Assembly: GCA_001940855.1 (NCBI GenBank)
Contig: MSGS01000059.1
Span: 1-64,000 of the forward strand
Reading direction: 5' to 3'
Source of the DNA: Christensenellaceae bacterium Phil1
Lineage (GTDB): Bacteria > Bacillota > Clostridia > Christensenellales > CAG-138
Length of the DNA: 64,000 nt
Shown: positions 7,975-15,199 of the stretch, piece after piece
Position numbering within the stretch: the first letter of the stretch is position 1
Layout of the letters: each line of letters begins with the position of its first letter
Position numbers and translations under genes: made by a program
The notes under the pieces: generated by a model
What the model saw: the letters and a program-made list of their open reading frames with translations, nothing else
The model's database searches: none
Told to the model about the DNA's origin: nothing

Positions 7975-8048
7975 CTGATACATGTGCACAAAAATATCAG
8001 TTAACTTTTATTCGATTTACCCCTTTACAAAATATCAGTTAACTGATA
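7965..8048. promoter_or_regulatory. Three palindromic operators between divergent genes
   Basis: O1 at 8033-8048 is the perfect palindrome TATCAGTTAACTGATA. O3 at 7965-7980 matches 15 of 16 bases. O2 at 7995-8006 carries the first 12 bases only. The spacing of O3 to O2 to O1 is 30 and 38 bases, about three and three-and-a-half helical turns. The sites are seen directly; binding by the adjacent RHH protein is inferred. Confidence 0.75.
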
Positions 8049-8052
8049 TAAT
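8024..8052 (+). promoter_or_regulatory. Operator-embedded promoter of the 8108 operon
   Basis: TTTACA (8024-8029), 17-base spacer, TATAAT (8047-8052), with TGA before the -10 as an extended element. The spacer contains almost all of operator O1, so repressor binding would directly exclude RNA polymerase. Confidence 0.75.
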
Positions 8053-8107
8053 GCAAACTGTCAAGCCAATAGCTATGACAATATCAACAAAAAAAGGAGA
8101 CAGAAAA

Positions 8108-8383
8108 ATGAGTAGTATGGAAATCAGTAAGCAGGTCAAGGAACTGCGGGAACTGCGCCGCATGGCTGACGAAATCGCTGCCGAAATCGACAGCATTCAA
8201 GATGCAATCAAAGAGGAAATGACCGCCCGAAATGTGGAAGAAATGACCGGCGATGATTACAAAATCACTTGGAAATCGGTTGTTTCCCGCCGCTTCGACA
8301 GTGCCGCCTTTCGTAGCACCCACAGCGAACTATTCAACCAGTACACAAAGGAAAGCACTTCCCGCCGTTTTGTTCTGGCATAA
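8108..8383 (+). CDS. Small coiled-coil phage/element protein
   Basis: A 91-residue protein with an N-terminal coiled coil (QVKELRELRRMADEIAAEID and on, residues 7-40) and a C-terminal YKITWKSVVSRRFDS...SRRF segment. I have seen this general layout in small phage and conjugative-element proteins of Firmicutes, but cannot give a function. AAAAAAGGAGA lies 9 bases before the ATG. It is the first gene under the O1-controlled promoter, followed after 135 bases by ardC, so it is probably co-expressed with the antirestriction gene when the element is derepressed. Confidence 0.7.
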   Translation: MSSMEISKQVKELRELRRMADEIAAEIDSIQDAIKEEMTARNVEEMTGDDYKITWKSVVSRRFDSAAFRSTHSELFNQYTKESTSRRFVLA

Positions 8384-8447
8384 AGAAAAGCCCCTTGCAG
8401 TACAGCCCGTCAAAGCAGAGTGCAAGAGACTTAGACGCTAACCCAAT

Positions 8448-8484
8448 GCGGGGTAGCACTGCCATTATAGCATGGCTGCCCCGC
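8448..8484 (+). other. Hairpin before ardC
   Basis: GCGGGGTAGC pairs with GCTGCCCCGC (one G-T pair) around a 17-base loop, 34 bases before the ardC start. There is no T run, so it looks more like an RNA stability or processing element than a terminator. Confidence 0.4.
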
Positions 8485-8518
8485 TCATATCAAGATAAGA
8501 AGAAAAGGAGCAGCTACT

Positions 8519-9367
8519 ATGGAAAAGTTTGATATCTACAATGCAGTAACTGAGCGCATCATTTCCCAGCTTGAAAAGGGCATCATCCCTTGGCAAAAGC
8601 CGTGGACAGGCATTCAAGGCGGCGCAATCAGCGGCGCAACCGGCAAGCCTTATTCCTTGCTCAATCAAATGCTGTTGGGCAAGGCAGGGGAATACTTCAC
8701 CTATAATCAAGTGCTTGCACAGGGTGGAGCCGTCCGCAAGGGCGAAAAGGCGCAAATCGTTGTATTCTGGAAACAGGTCAAAGTAGAGGACACCCAAAGC
8801 GATGAAGCAAAGGAAAAGCTAATCCCCATGCTGCGCTATTACAATGTTTTTCACATTGACCAGTGCGACGGTCTGACACCACGCCAAACGTCCACAGAAC
8901 GCCCTGCAAGCCCTGTAGCGGAACAAATCATATCAGAATACAGCAACCGTGAAAAGGTCGAAATACGCCACCAGCGTGGCGATGAAGCCTACTACAGCCC
9001 AGCAAGGGATTGTATCATGCTGCCGCTTACAGAACAGTTTTGCTCCAATGCGGAATACTACTCCACCATATTCCATGAAATGGCGCACAGTACAGGGCAT
9101 CAATCCCGCTTGAACCGCCTAAAGGCTACCGCCCATTTTGGAAGTGCTGACTACAGCAAGGAAGAATTGACCGCCGAAATCAGCGCCGCCGCCCTGCTGA
9201 ATTATACCGGCATTGAAACAAAGGGCAGTTTCCGCAACAATGCCGCCTATATCCAAAATTGGCTATCCGTTCTGAAAAATGACCGCCGCCTTATCGTGAC
9301 CGCCAGCGGAGCCGCCGCCAAAGCTGTAGACTACATTCTGGACAAGGGGGTAAATTGCTATGAATAA
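8519..9367 (+). CDS. ardC: ArdC-like antirestriction protein with zincin domain
   Basis: A 282-residue protein with an N-terminal ArdC-type single-stranded DNA-binding domain (about 1-120; IIPWQKPWTG and KPYSLLNQ are typical) and a C-terminal metallopeptidase-like domain with HEMAH at 186-190 followed by STGH, and a later Glu in EELTAEI as the probable third zinc ligand. ArdC proteins protect incoming DNA from restriction in the recipient, which fits a mobile element. The order matches the family, though it is on the short side. AAGGAG lies 9 bases before the ATG. The next small gene overlaps its stop by 8 bases. Confidence 0.88.
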   Translation: MEKFDIYNAVTERIISQLEKGIIPWQKPWTGIQGGAISGATGKPYSLLNQMLLGKAGEYFTYNQVLAQGGAVRKGEKAQIVVFWKQVKVEDTQSDEAKEKLIPMLRYYNVFHIDQCDGLTPRQTSTERPASPVAEQIISEYSNREKVEIRHQRGDEAYYSPARDCIMLPLTEQFCSNAEYYSTIFHEMAHSTGHQSRLNRLKATAHFGSADYSKEELTAEISAAALLNYTGIETKGSFRNNAAYIQNWLSVLKNDRRLIVTASGAAAKAVDYILDKGVNCYE

Positions 9368-9497
9368 GAACTTGAAAGAGCCGTTGAAAGATGTTCTTTT
9401 CTGGATAATCTTCTTTATCGCTGCGCCACTGCCGCTTGTGGGAGGTCTGCTGTATTTCATCTGCGGTAGTTTGGGCTGGATTGATATCAACCTATGA
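9360..9497 (+). CDS. 45-residue membrane peptide
   Basis: A short protein starting MNKNLKEPLKDVLFWIIFF, with one long hydrophobic stretch (about residues 13-38, possibly two short helices split by APLPLVGG). It overlaps the end of ardC in another frame (TATGAATAA), a sign of translational coupling. Unknown function; similar single-helix peptides are common in element operons. Easily missed because of its size. Confidence 0.55.
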   Translation: MNKNLKEPLKDVLFWIIFFIAAPLPLVGGLLYFICGSLGWIDINL

Positions 9498-9525
9498 GTA
9501 ATGGCGGTAGGGGTGTGGAGTTTCT

Positions 9526-9710
9526 GCACCCCTAACCGCAAAGGGGGTAGCCCCCGCTGCGGGGCTTCCTTACACCCTTTACCGTAAGGGGTACTACACA
9601 AAAGCAGCGTATGTTTCTCTACACCTTTAACCACAAGGGGGCTAACACCATGTTAACAGCGGGGCAGCGTGTGCCTTACCCTGCACCCTTAATCGCAAAG
9701 GGGTAGACAC
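9526..9710. repeat. Iteron-like repeat cluster B (four units)
   Basis: Four direct copies close to ACCCTTAATCGCAAAGGGGT, with cores at 9538, 9584, 9633 and 9695 (spacing 46, 49, 62). Each copy has a short dyad (CCCTT ... AAGGGG). Two of the intervals also share GCAGCGTATG/GCAGCGTGTG. The cluster lies in the 342-base gap between the membrane peptide and the second recombinase. Apart from these repeats and a GTGCGTA/TACGCAC dyad near 9725-9750 I see nothing in the gap. Confidence 0.75.
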
Positions 9711-9839
9711 GCAAGTCCTCAAAAGTGCGTATAACTCCACAAATACGCACAGCAAAACGCCTTGTTTTCAAGGTTTTTCAAGTGTCCCGCTGAAAGGTTC
9801 GTTATTTCACTCTTTTGAGTTCGTATTTTGGAGGTTGTT

Positions 9840-10406
9840 ATGAACAAGAAAACACTGTCCCTTACTGCCGAGCAGTACAAGGAAATTATTCAAACCATGA
9901 AAAGTGGTTTCGCTGGCTGCCGCCCTAATGGACGGATTGCAACCGCCCTTATGCTGGAAGCAAACTTGGGCTTGCGGATATCCGATATTCTAAGGCTGCG
10001 CTTATCCGATATTGTGAAAGACGGCGAAAGATACCGCCTATCCATCGTGGAGCAAAAGACAGGGAAAGCCCGTGTATTTACCGTCCCGCTTGCCTTGTAT
10101 CAGTTTATCCGCTGTTACTGCATAGATAACGGAATACCCGCCGATGCTCTTATTTTCCCGCTATCTGAAAGAGCAGTGCAAAAGCAGCTAAAGATTGTTT
10201 GTGATTATCTGGACTATCACGGCATCAGCACCCACAGTTTTCGTAAGTTCTACGCTACAGAGATATACCGCAACAGCGGATATAACATCGCCCTTGTCCA
10301 GCAGCTTCTACAGCACAGCAACACCGCCGTAACACAAAAGTACATCGGCATTCAGCAAAAGGAATTGGAACAGGCGATTGAAAACCATTTATGCTTGGAT
10401 ATCTAA
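9840..10406 (+). CDS. Short tyrosine recombinase (catalytic domain only)
   Basis: A 188-residue recombinase. It has LGLRISDILRLRLSD (catalytic Arg), a Lys in EQKTGKARVF, HSFRK (His and Arg), His in LLQHSNTAVT and Tyr in QKYIG, so the full active-site set is present. There is no N-terminal core-binding domain, which makes it FimB/FimE-like in size. It may act on DNA inside the element, for example resolving or inverting sequence near the adjacent repeat cluster B, but no clear inversion sites were found. The ATG at 9840 is preceded by GGAGG. A strong bidirectional terminator follows. Confidence 0.85.
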   Translation: MNKKTLSLTAEQYKEIIQTMKSGFAGCRPNGRIATALMLEANLGLRISDILRLRLSDIVKDGERYRLSIVEQKTGKARVFTVPLALYQFIRCYCIDNGIPADALIFPLSERAVQKQLKIVCDYLDYHGISTHSFRKFYATEIYRNSGYNIALVQQLLQHSNTAVTQKYIGIQQKELEQAIENHLCLDI

Positions 10407-10414
10407 AGCATGAT

Positions 10415-10443
10415 AAAGGCGGGGATATTCGTCCCCGCCTTTT
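10415..10443. terminator. Bidirectional terminator
   Basis: AAAGGCGGGGA, loop TATTCG(T), TCCCCGCCTTT: an 11-bp stem between the convergent recombinase (+) and lipoprotein (-) genes, with A and T runs on both sides. Confidence 0.85.
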
Positions 10444-10448
10444 GTCGT

Positions 10449-11399
10449 TCATTCTTCTTCTCTGGAAAAAGCATTTTCAATCACAAGTTCAAAAGCGATA
10501 ACTTTATCATAGTTTATGATGGGATTGCTCGCTGCATTTGTGACCTCCCACACATATTCGAGTATCAATTTACGCTGTGGACTAAGTACCCATTGATATG
10601 CGCGAGGGTCTGCCCAGCTTTGATAGTTTTCGCTTTTTGTTTCCGTGTGTCCAATGCCAAGGGTATCATCGATTTGAGATATCAGCATATCCATATCAGC
10701 CTGCGTTGCAGTTTGTCCAACGCCAATTTCTTCAACCGTATAGTTTTTCATATCCACATAGTTGAACGAGGGTTGCCATGTGAAACTGGCATATTTTACA
10801 TTTTCATCAATGAAGAAATATTCCATGCAACCCTCAAAATCCATAAGATTGCATACATATTTAACATAAGTTGTATTGTCTATATTATCCGTAAGATTAT
10901 GTCCGAAACCTGTAAAGCGGTTTAGGTCTTTTGCGGCTAACTCATCATAGATACTTTTCATTGAAGCAGCGGAGCAGCCGTAGCTAAAGTATATTCCATC
11001 AGCAATAGCGTCTAACCGAGAACCATATCTCGCCATATCGAGTTCGCAGAAATACTCCCCTTGTTTTAGAGGGCTTATATTCCCATTCTCATAGCAGAGA
11101 TAATAAGTGATAACTTCTCTGTCATATCCTCCGAAACCATTTTGTGCGGAAAAATCTACATCAAGGTTGCAATAACAGCGCCCATCTATTTCTATGGGGT
11201 CTTCATTGAAAGTCAGATTGTTTATCATCAATGACTGAGGATTTTTTAAGACGCTTTTTATATCTTCTTCCACATACCCTGTTACAATCTCTTGCAAAGT
11301 ATCCGTTTTCACAGCGGCAGGATTTGATGTACCGCCGCAAGCAGCCAATGTGATACAAAGCAAAATCGCCACCAATAGTAGGATAAAAGTCTTTTTCAT
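10449..11399 (-). CDS. Element-encoded lipoprotein 1
   Basis: A 316-residue predicted lipoprotein: MKKTFILLLVAILLCITLAAC gives a signal peptide with lipobox LAAC at about residue 21. The mature part is acidic and mixed alpha/beta with FFIDENVKYASFTW. I recognise no domain. The start at 11399 is chosen because it gives a clean signal peptide and lies 6 bases after AGGAGG; a longer frame from 11438 would put 13 polar residues before it. It is the second gene of a two-gene unit with the FxLYD-like lipoprotein. Confidence 0.8.
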   Translation of the reverse strand: MKKTFILLLVAILLCITLAACGGTSNPAAVKTDTLQEIVTGYVEEDIKSVLKNPQSLMINNLTFNEDPIEIDGRCYCNLDVDFSAQNGFGGYDREVITYYLCYENGNISPLKQGEYFCELDMARYGSRLDAIADGIYFSYGCSAASMKSIYDELAAKDLNRFTGFGHNLTDNIDNTTYVKYVCNLMDFEGCMEYFFIDENVKYASFTWQPSFNYVDMKNYTVEEIGVGQTATQADMDMLISQIDDTLGIGHTETKSENYQSWADPRAYQWVLSPQRKLILEYVWEVTNAASNPIINYDKVIAFELVIENAFSREEE

Positions 11400-11434
11400 T
11401 TCCACCCTCCTGTTTTCCGCAAAGCCATGAGCGC

Positions 11435-12469
11435 TCATTCCATTATGGATATTCGCATTTCGTCTGCATCAGAGCAATACACTATCCACTGTGTTGTTTC
11501 ACCGGGGGCAAGCCCCTCCGCTCCAACAGCATATGTCCATTCGGTATCAATCACTTTTCCGTCAGAATTGTACAGATGCACCTTTATTCGCACAAACTCA
11601 ACATAGGATGCAGAGTTGTTTGTAGCGGTTCCATCAACATACGGATTAGACCCCGCATGATACTTAGCCTTGATGGTTAAGCCGTTATATGTAAGGGTGT
11701 CGGTGGTTGCGCTATCCCTATCCTCTACGGCAGCATAGTTGGTTTCAATCTCTGAAACCGTTCTTTCAAACGCAATTTCGTTTTGCATAGAATGTCCATT
11801 TGTAAAATAGCTTGAAAGAGAAGCATCAAAGGGAAGCCCATCGGTAATAGAGGATTGCCAAGAGCAATAAGAACTTTCATCCATCATAGGATATTCATGT
11901 TCCCAAGAGCCGCCCTTGCTCACTATCACTTGTCCCGAACATGGTGACCCTACTAATGCAACCATATCATCGTGGATTTTGCACATGATTTCTGGTGTAA
12001 TCCCGTCATCATAAAACTCAAATTCGATATTGGACAAATTACCTGCCCAATCAAACTTAAAAACAGCTTGTCCCTTGCACCCATGAAAGCCGAATACATC
12101 GTCCACTTCAACCTGATATGCCTGATACGCATTGTACAGTTCATGGGCAGAAAGGCTGTAATCTGCATCGAACCTCAAGTTAATATATTTCTCCACCTCG
12201 GATACTGTGGCATCGGGAACAGTCAGCAAGCCTACAGGGATATCTCCAAAGTAAGTGCATTCAAAGGTGTTCCAGTCTGTTTTAACTTCTTCGGGTGAAG
12301 ATACTGTTGTAGAAGTATTTTGATATGGCTGTTCTTCCGTAATTTCTGCTGTGGGCGATGTCTCGTTGATGCTGGTTTGCTCATCGGTAGAGGGGAGCTG
12401 TTCCGTCCCGCAAGCGGAGAGAAGCAGCGTAATAATAAGCAACATGGATATTGCTATTCTCTTGTTCAC
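11435..12469 (-). CDS. Element-encoded lipoprotein 2, FxLYD-like C-terminus
   Basis: About 344 residues, starting at GTG (12469) 5 bases after GGGGG; an ATG one codon earlier is possible. The signal peptide ends in the lipobox LLSAC. A Ser/Thr/Glu-rich linker follows (residues 25-65). The last 100 residues (YVEFVRIKVHLYNSDGKVI and on to GETTQWIVY) resemble FxLYD/DUF3426-type beta-sandwich domains found on bacterial surface proteins. No enzyme motif. It probably sits on the outer face of the membrane. It ends 35 bases before the start of lipoprotein 1, with which it is co-transcribed. Confidence 0.8.
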   Translation of the reverse strand: MNKRIAISMLLIITLLLSACGTEQLPSTDEQTSINETSPTAEITEEQPYQNTSTTVSSPEEVKTDWNTFECTYFGDIPVGLLTVPDATVSEVEKYINLRFDADYSLSAHELYNAYQAYQVEVDDVFGFHGCKGQAVFKFDWAGNLSNIEFEFYDDGITPEIMCKIHDDMVALVGSPCSGQVIVSKGGSWEHEYPMMDESSYCSWQSSITDGLPFDASLSSYFTNGHSMQNEIAFERTVSEIETNYAAVEDRDSATTDTLTYNGLTIKAKYHAGSNPYVDGTATNNSASYVEFVRIKVHLYNSDGKVIDTEWTYAVGAEGLAPGETTQWIVYCSDADEMRISIME

Positions 12470-12608
12470 CATATCCCCCGCTTTCATAAGGTTATACCTT
12501 TTTCAATTATATCAAACCGCACTCCTTAAATCAACTATATTAGTTTTTAATTCCACCATAATCATACACTTTTCATCCATAATATTTGTGGAAGGAAGTG
12601 ATGAAAAA

Positions 12609-12896
12609 GTGGATTTTAGTAATCGCCTAAAAGAATTGCGAACGCAAGCGGGGTTGACCCAGCTTCAATTAGCCCAGCGTTTAGGCATAACGAAAAGCGT
12701 TATTTCCTTCTATGAATTGAGCGAAAGAGCACCATCGCCCGATGTGCTGATAAGATTGGCACAGATTTTCCATGTAAGTACTGATTATCTTCTGGGCTTG
12801 GATAAGAAGGAAACTCTTGACATAACAGACCTAAATAAAGATGACATAGCGATTTTGCGGGCATTGACCAATAGCCTACGAGAAAAAGCCAAATGA
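12609..12896 (+). CDS. XRE-family regulator 1
   Basis: A 95-residue Cro/CI-type protein: helix-turn-helix in residues 4-60 (LTQLQLAQRLGITKSVISFYE), then LLGLDKKETLDITDLNKDD and a short C-terminal helix. The proposed start is GTG at 12609, giving VDFSNRLKELR, with GGAAGGAAG about 10 bases upstream. The C-terminal helix is similar in plan to that of the second XRE protein 160 bases downstream, so the two look like diverged duplicates that may dimerise. A terminator hairpin follows. Confidence 0.82.
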   Translation: MDFSNRLKELRTQAGLTQLQLAQRLGITKSVISFYELSERAPSPDVLIRLAQIFHVSTDYLLGLDKKETLDITDLNKDDIAILRALTNSLREKAK

Positions 12897-12916
12897 GCAT
12901 ATGTCAAAGCAAGGAT

Positions 12917-12960
12917 AATCACCGCAGATTGGGCGTACTCCCATGCGGTGATTTTGTTTT
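12917..12960 (+). terminator. Terminator after XRE regulator 1
   Basis: AATCACCGCA pairs with TGCGGTGATT across a 17-base loop, followed by TTGTTTTG. Lies 20 bases after the stop. Confidence 0.65.
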
Positions 12961-13054
12961 GCTATTGTGGGTTCATTCACATGGTTGCGAATATCATCAC
13001 CCATGACACCAAGTGTAACGCCATTTGCGGTATTTTTAGAAAGGCGGTATCCAA

Positions 13055-13351
13055 ATGGCTCTACTTCACTTTTCCGAACGGCTAAAGCAGCTTCGTACCG
13101 AACGGAAACTGACCCAACGGCAGGTTGCGATGATGGTAGGTGTGACCCGCTCCACGCTAAGCACCTATGAAAATCAAGCCCGCTATCCCAGCTATGATAT
13201 TCTTGTAAGCCTATCGAGGATATACGGTGTCACCACCGATTATCTACTCTGCAAAGAGGAAAGGCAGTACATAGATATCACCGGCTTGACCGAGGAAGAA
13301 AGTGCCGCTATCCGTCAGATGGTATATTTGTTACAGAAGTCCAAAGAGTAG
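13055..13351 (+). CDS. XRE-family regulator 2
   Basis: A 98-residue helix-turn-helix protein (FSERLKQLRTERKLTQRQVA, then GVTRSTLSTYE) with the same overall plan as regulator 1: HTH, TTDYLL, then DITGLTEEE and a short helix ending LLQKSKE. AAAGGCGG precedes the ATG. Its stop is 10 bases before the start of the surface protein and abuts that gene's GGAGG, so the two form an operon; the regulator probably controls the surface protein. Confidence 0.85.
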   Translation: MALLHFSERLKQLRTERKLTQRQVAMMVGVTRSTLSTYENQARYPSYDILVSLSRIYGVTTDYLLCKEERQYIDITGLTEEESAAIRQMVYLLQKSKE

Positions 13352-13361
13352 GAGGCAGCAC

Positions 13362-15068
13362 ATGAAGCGCATAAAACAATTAGCAGGGGCTATTCTTGCA
13401 GCCGCTGTTGTTTTCAGCATGAGCATTTATGCCTATGCCGAAGAAAGCCCCATCCCGCCCAGCGAGGGAAATCCACCGATGTCAAGCGAACAGCCGCCAG
13501 AGCCGACCACGGAGACAGCACCACCGGCGAATGAGGAACCATCATCCGACCCACAGGAGCCAGCAGAGGAAGCCCCCGTTATCGTCAATACACTGGACGA
13601 GCTACAAGCAGCCATCGAAGCCGCCGATGATGGGGATACCATCATCATTGGTTCAAAAATAACTATATCCTCCAGTGTTCAAGTGGGCAGCCCTGATAAA
13701 ACAATTAACCTCAAAGCATCCGATAGTTTTCCAAATAGTGCGCTTTTTTACTTGTATACGGAGAGCAATCAAAAGATAGCTTTTCATAATCTGATATTAG
13801 ATGGAAACAGCGTCAACAGGAGAAAAGTTTATGCCATTGAAAGCGACTTGTTTAATAATCCAGACAATCAAGGGCAATGGCTGTTTAACAGGATTACTTT
13901 TCAGAACTTCAACAGTATGCGGTCTACTATCACTGTAGATAATGCTGATGCTTTGCTTACTGACTGCTGTATTAGGAATAACTACAGCAGACGCAGTGGT
14001 GGTATTGAAATCTCACCTGCTTCTTTTGCCGAAATTGTGAACTGCAATTTTTCTTCCAACAGAGCAGAAGGAAATGGTGCTGCAATTTACTGCCGGGGAA
14101 ATGCAAAGATAGTCAATTCTTCTATTATTGGCAACTCCACTATTAGTGATGGTACAGTTATAAATGGCGGGGGAATACATATTGCAGACACGGCAGTTTG
14201 CGAAGTAGTATCCTGCACCATTACGGACAACAACGCCGATTTAGGCGGTGGCATTGGTTGCTTTGGAACATTAACCCTTTGCGATACTGTAATTTTCGGC
14301 AATACTGGACGGTTGGGCGGCAGCGATATTCGGGCGTTTGGTGGCAGTAATATTGCTGTGACCTACACCGACACCATGAAAGCCGTCTATACCGAAAATG
14401 ACCCGCTCGGCTTTTATGCCGATGATTTTGAAAATCCCTTCAATGCGGAAACCAATGTAACAGCCTTGGTAGGGGAAACGCTTGAAATCCAGAACAATAC
14501 AAGCCCTAATTTCGGGGTGCGTTTTCTCTTTGCAAGCGACCTTCCCGCCCCTGCTCCTACTCCCACGCCAACACCCGAACCTGACAGCAGCGCAGAAAAC
14601 CAGCCCATATATCCCCGCCCCGATGATGAAGACCAGCCGCCATTTATCGAAGTGGAACCCGACTATCCAGAAATAGAAATTGTGCCTATCCCCGAACCAG
14701 AGATAGAGCCAGAGATAATCCCCGAACCAGAGCCAGTCATACAAGCATCTGACCCGACACCCGCACCCACACCACCGAATATCGAGAGCCGCGAACCCGC
14801 TCCCGCTAAAGTGGCAGAGGATATCCCAACGCCGGAACCATCTTCATCGGCAAGTATAGAACCCTCTCAGCCGCAGCCAACGCAAGAGCAAGAAAACCCT
14901 GTTGAGACCAGCGGCGATATATCGGACAGCGCAGACGATATAGTTATCGTGTCTACCGATGAAGACGAACCCGACACCTCACCGCTGCTGTACGCTGCAA
15001 TCCCTATTGCACTTGTTGCCGCCTCGGTACCGCTCTATATCCGCTTCAAAGGAAAGCGCCGCAAATAG
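13362..15068 (+). CDS. Secreted beta-helix surface protein
   Basis: A 568-residue exported protein. Residues 1-28 form a Sec signal peptide ending AYAEE. A Pro/Glu/Ser-rich segment follows (30-75), then a right-handed beta-helix domain (about 78-370) opening with TLDELQAAIEAADDGDTIII and carrying repeated N/G-rich rungs (FSSNRAEGNGAAIYC, TITDNNADLGGGIGCFG), as in polymorphic membrane-type and pectate-lyase-fold surface proteins. Residues 395-525 are a Pro/Glu-rich stalk (PEPEIEPEIIPEPEP). The C-terminus has DTSPLLYAAIPIALV, a membrane helix and FKGKRRK, a cell-wall-anchor-like tail but without a clear LPXTG. Likely a stalked surface adhesin or glycan-binding protein; ligand unknown. GGAGG lies 6 bases before the ATG. 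Confidence 0.85.
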   Translation: MKRIKQLAGAILAAAVVFSMSIYAYAEESPIPPSEGNPPMSSEQPPEPTTETAPPANEEPSSDPQEPAEEAPVIVNTLDELQAAIEAADDGDTIIIGSKITISSSVQVGSPDKTINLKASDSFPNSALFYLYTESNQKIAFHNLILDGNSVNRRKVYAIESDLFNNPDNQGQWLFNRITFQNFNSMRSTITVDNADALLTDCCIRNNYSRRSGGIEISPASFAEIVNCNFSSNRAEGNGAAIYCRGNAKIVNSSIIGNSTISDGTVINGGGIHIADTAVCEVVSCTITDNNADLGGGIGCFGTLTLCDTVIFGNTGRLGGSDIRAFGGSNIAVTYTDTMKAVYTENDPLGFYADDFENPFNAETNVTALVGETLEIQNNTSPNFGVRFLFASDLPAPAPTPTPTPEPDSSAENQPIYPRPDDEDQPPFIEVEPDYPEIEIVPIPEPEIEPEIIPEPEPVIQASDPTPAPTPPNIESREPAPAKVAEDIPTPEPSSSASIEPSQPQPTQEQENPVETSGDISDSADDIVIVSTDEDEPDTSPLLYAAIPIALVAASVPLYIRFKGKRRK

Positions 15069-15073
15069 AAAAG

Positions 15074-15108
15074 ACCGCCCTTGCTATCACAGCAAAGGCG
15101 GTTTTCTT
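15074..15108 (+). terminator. Terminator after the surface protein
   Basis: ACCGCC-C-TTGCT, loop, AGCAA-A-GGCGGT with one internal mismatch, followed by TTTTCTTG. Five bases after the stop codon. Confidence 0.75.
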
Positions 15109-15134
15109 GTCCTATAAGCGTGTTCTTTTCAGTC

Positions 15135-15161
15135 CAAAATGGGTAAACCGTGGGTAAAAAC
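15135..15161. repeat. Right integrase arm-type site pair
   Basis: AAAATGGGTAAA followed by GTGGGTAAAAA, the counterpart of the left-end pair at 3965-3992, in the same orientation, 51 bases inside the right attachment repeat. Confidence 0.6.
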
Positions 15162-15199
15162 ACCGTCGTATTGCCCGCAAACCCGCATAAACACTGGGT

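Noticed and set aside
12609..13351. The two XRE proteins as a toxin-antitoxin pair
   Set aside because: Both are complete HTH regulators of the same plan, are separated by a terminator, and neither has a toxin fold. The second is instead coupled to the surface protein gene.
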